A stretch of 64,000 nucleotides of DNA from Parabacteroides sp. FAFU027 (lineage in GTDB: Bacteria; Bacteroidota; Bacteroidia; Bacteroidales; UBA7332): NCBI RefSeq assembly GCF_022808675.1, contig NZ_JAKZKV010000001.1:620001-684000 (forward strand). The letters are read 5' to 3'. Within the stretch, counting starts at the first letter, position 1. Each line of letters starts with the position of its first letter. Made by a program: the position numbers and the translations under genes. A model generated the notes under the pieces. The model ran no database searches. It was not told the origin of the DNA and saw only the letters and a list, made by a program, of their open reading frames with translations. Of the stretch, positions 61,591-64,000 are shown piece by piece.

Positions 61591-62064
61591 TTACACCACC
61601 TCGCAAACCGTAGCATTTACCGCCTGACATAAATCCTGCGGAGAGAGCTTCAATTGCAGGCCGCGCTGTCCGGCACTGATGTAGATAAACGGTTGCTCCA
61701 GCGCATCCTTGTGGAGGTAAATAGGGTACGGCTTTTTCATACCCAAAGGAGAACAGCCGCCACGGATATATCCGGTCAACGGTAAAAGCTCCTTCATGGC
61801 AACGGTTTCGGCGCTTTTATTACCGGAGACTTTGGCTGCCAGTTTGAGATTAACCTCTGCCGCACCGGGAATGACACAGACAAAAACACCGGATTTATCA
61901 CCACGCAATAGGATGGTTTTATACACCTGTTCGATGGACTGCCCCAATTGCTCTGCAACGTGAATCGCGCTCAGGTCACTTTCGTCCACCTCATACGGAA
62001 CCAGTTCGTAAGCAATTTTCAAACGGTCGAGTATGCGGGCGGCATTGGTCTTCTGTATCTTCAT
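61591..62064 (-). CDS. ybaK: YbaK/EbsC-type Cys-tRNA(Pro) deacylase
   Basis: 157 residues. It is the stand-alone editing domain that hydrolyses Cys-tRNA(Pro). Marker stretches: KTNAARILDRLKIAYELVPYE (4-24), VYKTILLRGDKSG with the catalytic Lys (about 47-59), VIPGAAEVNLKLAAKVSG and GYIRGGCSPLGMKKPYPIYL (about 98-117), the last being the YbaK signature. It starts 9 bases after the DUF695 gene, forming a two-gene operon on the minus strand. Confidence 0.92.
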   Translation of the reverse strand: MKIQKTNAARILDRLKIAYELVPYEVDESDLSAIHVAEQLGQSIEQVYKTILLRGDKSGVFVCVIPGAAEVNLKLAAKVSGNKSAETVAMKELLPLTGYIRGGCSPLGMKKPYPIYLHKDALEQPFIYISAGQRGLQLKLSPQDLCQAVNATVCEVV

Positions 62065-62073
62065 GGTAAGAAA

Positions 62074-62526
62074 TTAATCTTCATCGTCATCATCACCACC
62101 CCAGCTTCTCATCTCTAGCATATCGAGATACTCTTCGCAGTCAGGGTCATTTTCCGTATAAATCTCAATTGGCAACAGGTCAAAGGAAGAGAGTGCCTCA
62201 TTCAAGCGCTCTCCAAATACACGAACGGTGCGGCAGATAAAGACCCAGGTCTTCTGCCCACCTCCGGTATAGACGCCGGTCAGGATGGCCAGTTTGTCCT
62301 TTTCCATGGATTTACGCAAAGCCTCTTCCACCTGCTCCATTTGTTCTGAAAGCTCCTCCGACGGCATTCCCTGTCCATCGCCTTCGTATTTCCAGTAAAT
62401 CTCGGCTCGCTCTTTGAATTTTCCGGATTTCACAAAATCCATAATATCGTCACGGCCGGTCACGATGACCAGTTTGCCATTCTCATCTTCAGAGATAGCG
62501 CTAAACCATTTGTCGGTAAGTTTCAT
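62074..62526 (-). CDS. DUF695-domain protein
   Basis: 150 residues, cytosolic. WFSAISEDENGKLVIVTGRDD, then RAEIYWKYEGDGQGMPSEE, then KLAILTGVYTGGGQKTWVFICR and a very acidic tail fit the DUF695 family, whose role is unknown. It is the first gene of the unit with ybaK and has a TAGGTTTG -7 box 36 bases before the start. Confidence 0.85.
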   Translation of the reverse strand: MKLTDKWFSAISEDENGKLVIVTGRDDIMDFVKSGKFKERAEIYWKYEGDGQGMPSEELSEQMEQVEEALRKSMEKDKLAILTGVYTGGGQKTWVFICRTVRVFGERLNEALSSFDLLPIEIYTENDPDCEEYLDMLEMRSWGGDDDDED

Positions 62527-62561
62527 ATAGGAGTAAATTATTGTTTGATTTAGAAAACCGA

Positions 62562-62569
62562 CAAACCTA
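62562..62569 (-). promoter_or_regulatory. -7 box for the DUF695-ybaK operon
   Basis: TAGGTTTG on the minus strand, a full match to TAnnTTTG, 36 bases upstream of the DUF695 start codon. Confidence 0.5.
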
Positions 62570-62711
62570 CGAAATTCTGAGGAAAACCGGCATGGAATTC
62601 CCTAAATTCATTGCTTTGAGAAAAAAAAGAGGCGACTGTTTGTTTTATTTACTCAAAACGGATATATTTCGGAGAATAACCTCTATTGTCTCACCAAAAA
62701 CACGAACCACC

Positions 62712-64000
62712 ATGTACGATACCGTCAGAATATATTGCAAAAACACGAATGAGTTTCGTGATTTTCCCGTGGGAGTAACCCTGCTTGATATTTACAATGA
62801 ACTGGAGGTTCAAACGCCTTACCTCGTCGTTAGTGCGAAGGTGAATAACCGGGTGGAAGGACTTCGTTTCCGTGTTTTCACCTCAAAAAATGTCGAATTC
62901 ATAGATTTGACCAATTCATCGGGAATGCGCACGTATGTGCGTTCGCTGTGCTTTGTGCTTTATAAGGCGATGGCGGAAATTTTCCCGGGGTCAAAACTGC
63001 GGATTGAACACCCCATTTCCAAAGGCTATTTCTGTAAAATGGAACTGGGAGCGGATGTTTGTTCGGATAAAGTATCACGGATAAAAAGACGGATGCAGGA
63101 GATTATCGACGAAGACCTTCATTTCCACCGCAAAGAGGCGCAGACCGAAGAGGTCGTCCGTCTGTTTGAACTCAACGACATGATGGACAAGGCTGAATTG
63201 CTGGCTTCCACGGGGGAGGTTTATTCTTCATACTATCAGCTGGGCGAGCACATCAACTATTTCTATGGCAACCTGGTTCCATCGACCGGATACCTTTACC
63301 TGTTTGACCTGATTTGTTACGAGGACGGTGTGTTGCTTCGAATCCCCAACCGGGATAAACCGACGATTTTGGAGGATATTGTGCCTCAGAAAAAGATGCT
63401 CGATATATTTCACGAATACAACCGTTTCAATGAAATCCTCGGGTTCAGCGATGTGGCGACGTTGAATCAGGCCAGCAAAAGCGGGGAAGCGACCGACATT
63501 ATCAAGGTTTCGGAGGCGCTTCACGAAAAGAAAATCTCCCACATTGCCGATGAGATTGCCGCTAAAAGCTCCAAGATCATCCTGATTGCAGGCCCTTCTT
63601 CGTCCGGAAAAACGACCTTTACCAAACGACTGAGCATCGAGCTGATGACCAATTTGCTCAAGCCGGTCTCCATTTCCCTGGATAACTATTTTATCGAACG
63701 GGACAAAACGCCGCTGGATGAACATGGGGAGCATGACTTTGAATCCCTCTATGCCCTGGACCTGGAGCTTTTCAATAAAGACCTGAATGATTTGCTCGAA
63801 GGAAAGGAAATCGCCATGCCAACGTTCAGTTTCGAACAGGGCAAACGTCAGTATAAAGGAAATAAACTGCGCCTGCATGAAAATAACATCCTGCTGATTG
63901 AAGGTATACACGGTCTGAATCCGGAATTGACCCCGCATATCCCCGATGAACTGAAGTACCGGATTTACGTTTCGGCGTTGACCACGATTTCGCTGGATGA
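62712..64000 (+). CDS. TGS-domain nucleoside (uridine-type) kinase, 3'-truncated by the window edge
   Basis: The frame opens at ATG 62712 (MYDTVRIYCKNTNEF) and stays open to the end, giving about 429 visible residues of a protein normally near 550. The first 65 residues are a TGS/ubiquitin-like domain, then a threonyl-tRNA-synthetase-like second domain (IEHPISKGYFCKMEL), and from about 280 a P-loop kinase of the phosphoribulokinase/uridine kinase family: IILIAGPSSSGKTTFTKRL (Walker A), SLDNYFIERDKTPLDEHGEHDFES and LIEGIHGLNPEL. The gene is divergent from the DUF695-ybaK unit. Confidence 0.92.
   Translation, partial: MYDTVRIYCKNTNEFRDFPVGVTLLDIYNELEVQTPYLVVSAKVNNRVEGLRFRVFTSKNVEFIDLTNSSGMRTYVRSLCFVLYKAMAEIFPGSKLRIEHPISKGYFCKMELGADVCSDKVSRIKRRMQEIIDEDLHFHRKEAQTEEVVRLFELNDMMDKAELLASTGEVYSSYYQLGEHINYFYGNLVPSTGYLYLFDLICYEDGVLLRIPNRDKPTILEDIVPQKKMLDIFHEYNRFNEILGFSDVATLNQASKSGEATDIIKVSEALHEKKISHIADEIAAKSSKIILIAGPSSSGKTTFTKRLSIELMTNLLKPVSISLDNYFIERDKTPLDEHGEHDFESLYALDLELFNKDLNDLLEGKEIAMPTFSFEQGKRQYKGNKLRLHENNILLIEGIHGLNPELTPHIPDELKYRIYVSALTTISLD

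Overview
The window looks like chromosomal DNA of a Bacteroidota member, most likely order Bacteroidales. The evidence is the TAnnTTTG -7 promoter boxes, the near absence of Shine-Dalgarno sites, seven proteins with C-terminal type IX secretion (T9SS) sorting domains, BspA-type leucine-rich-repeat proteins, a TonB-linked uptake locus, and two copies of a small RNA that looks like the Bacteroidales-1 RNA. The species cannot be named from this sequence.

Layout. 0-8 kb: the 3' end of an APC amino-acid permease, a secreted alpha/beta hydrolase, an acidic unknown protein, a 1120-residue secreted pectate lyase and a START-domain protein. 8-19.3 kb: a coherent metal or metallo-chelate locus in two co-directional operons plus a monocistronic gene. 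Operon 1 encodes a FecCD-type permease, its ATPase, a HypB/CobW-like GTPase with two CxxC pairs, and a second ABC-type ATPase with a ScdA-like N-terminal domain. Operon 2 encodes a lipoprotein, a secreted DNRLRE-like protein, a TonB-dependent receptor, a substrate-binding-like protein with no signal peptide and the same kind of N-terminal domain, a FecB-type periplasmic binding protein and a 70-residue protein. A 68-residue molbindin (TOBE) gene follows. All three units carry the 10-mer CGTTATTCAT, or its near copy, at the promoter. I read the locus as outer-membrane capture, periplasmic transfer and inner-membrane import, followed by an unusual cytosolic handling step; molybdate or tungstate is a guess based on the molbindin.

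19.3-33 kb: an accessory stretch with two minus-strand small RNAs, a polysaccharide deacetylase, an AraC regulator, an M28 peptidase, two closely related alpha/beta hydrolases, a beta-lactamase-fold serine hydrolase, an MFS transporter and an amidohydrolase. It also holds two relics of a LuxR-type regulator and many palindromic repeats, including a non-coding inverted-repeat element inserted in the loop of one palindrome. 33-58 kb: a surface and secreted-protein region with a 1204-residue YDG-repeat protein, a second pectate lyase beside a beta-helix protein, two BspA-like proteins (511 and 2375 residues), beta-barrel proteins, several pairs of paralogues (one partner decayed) and two MITE-like elements. 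58-64 kb: housekeeping genes nadC, a DUF4783 gene, rlmH, an M24 aminopeptidase, a YbaK-type deacylase, a DUF695 gene and the 5' part of a TGS/uridine-kinase-like nucleoside kinase that leaves the window.

Three intergenic tandem arrays with a period at or near 21 bp (10.6, 38.9 and 61.3 kb) have unrelated sequences but the same design. No tRNA, rRNA or CRISPR array was seen.
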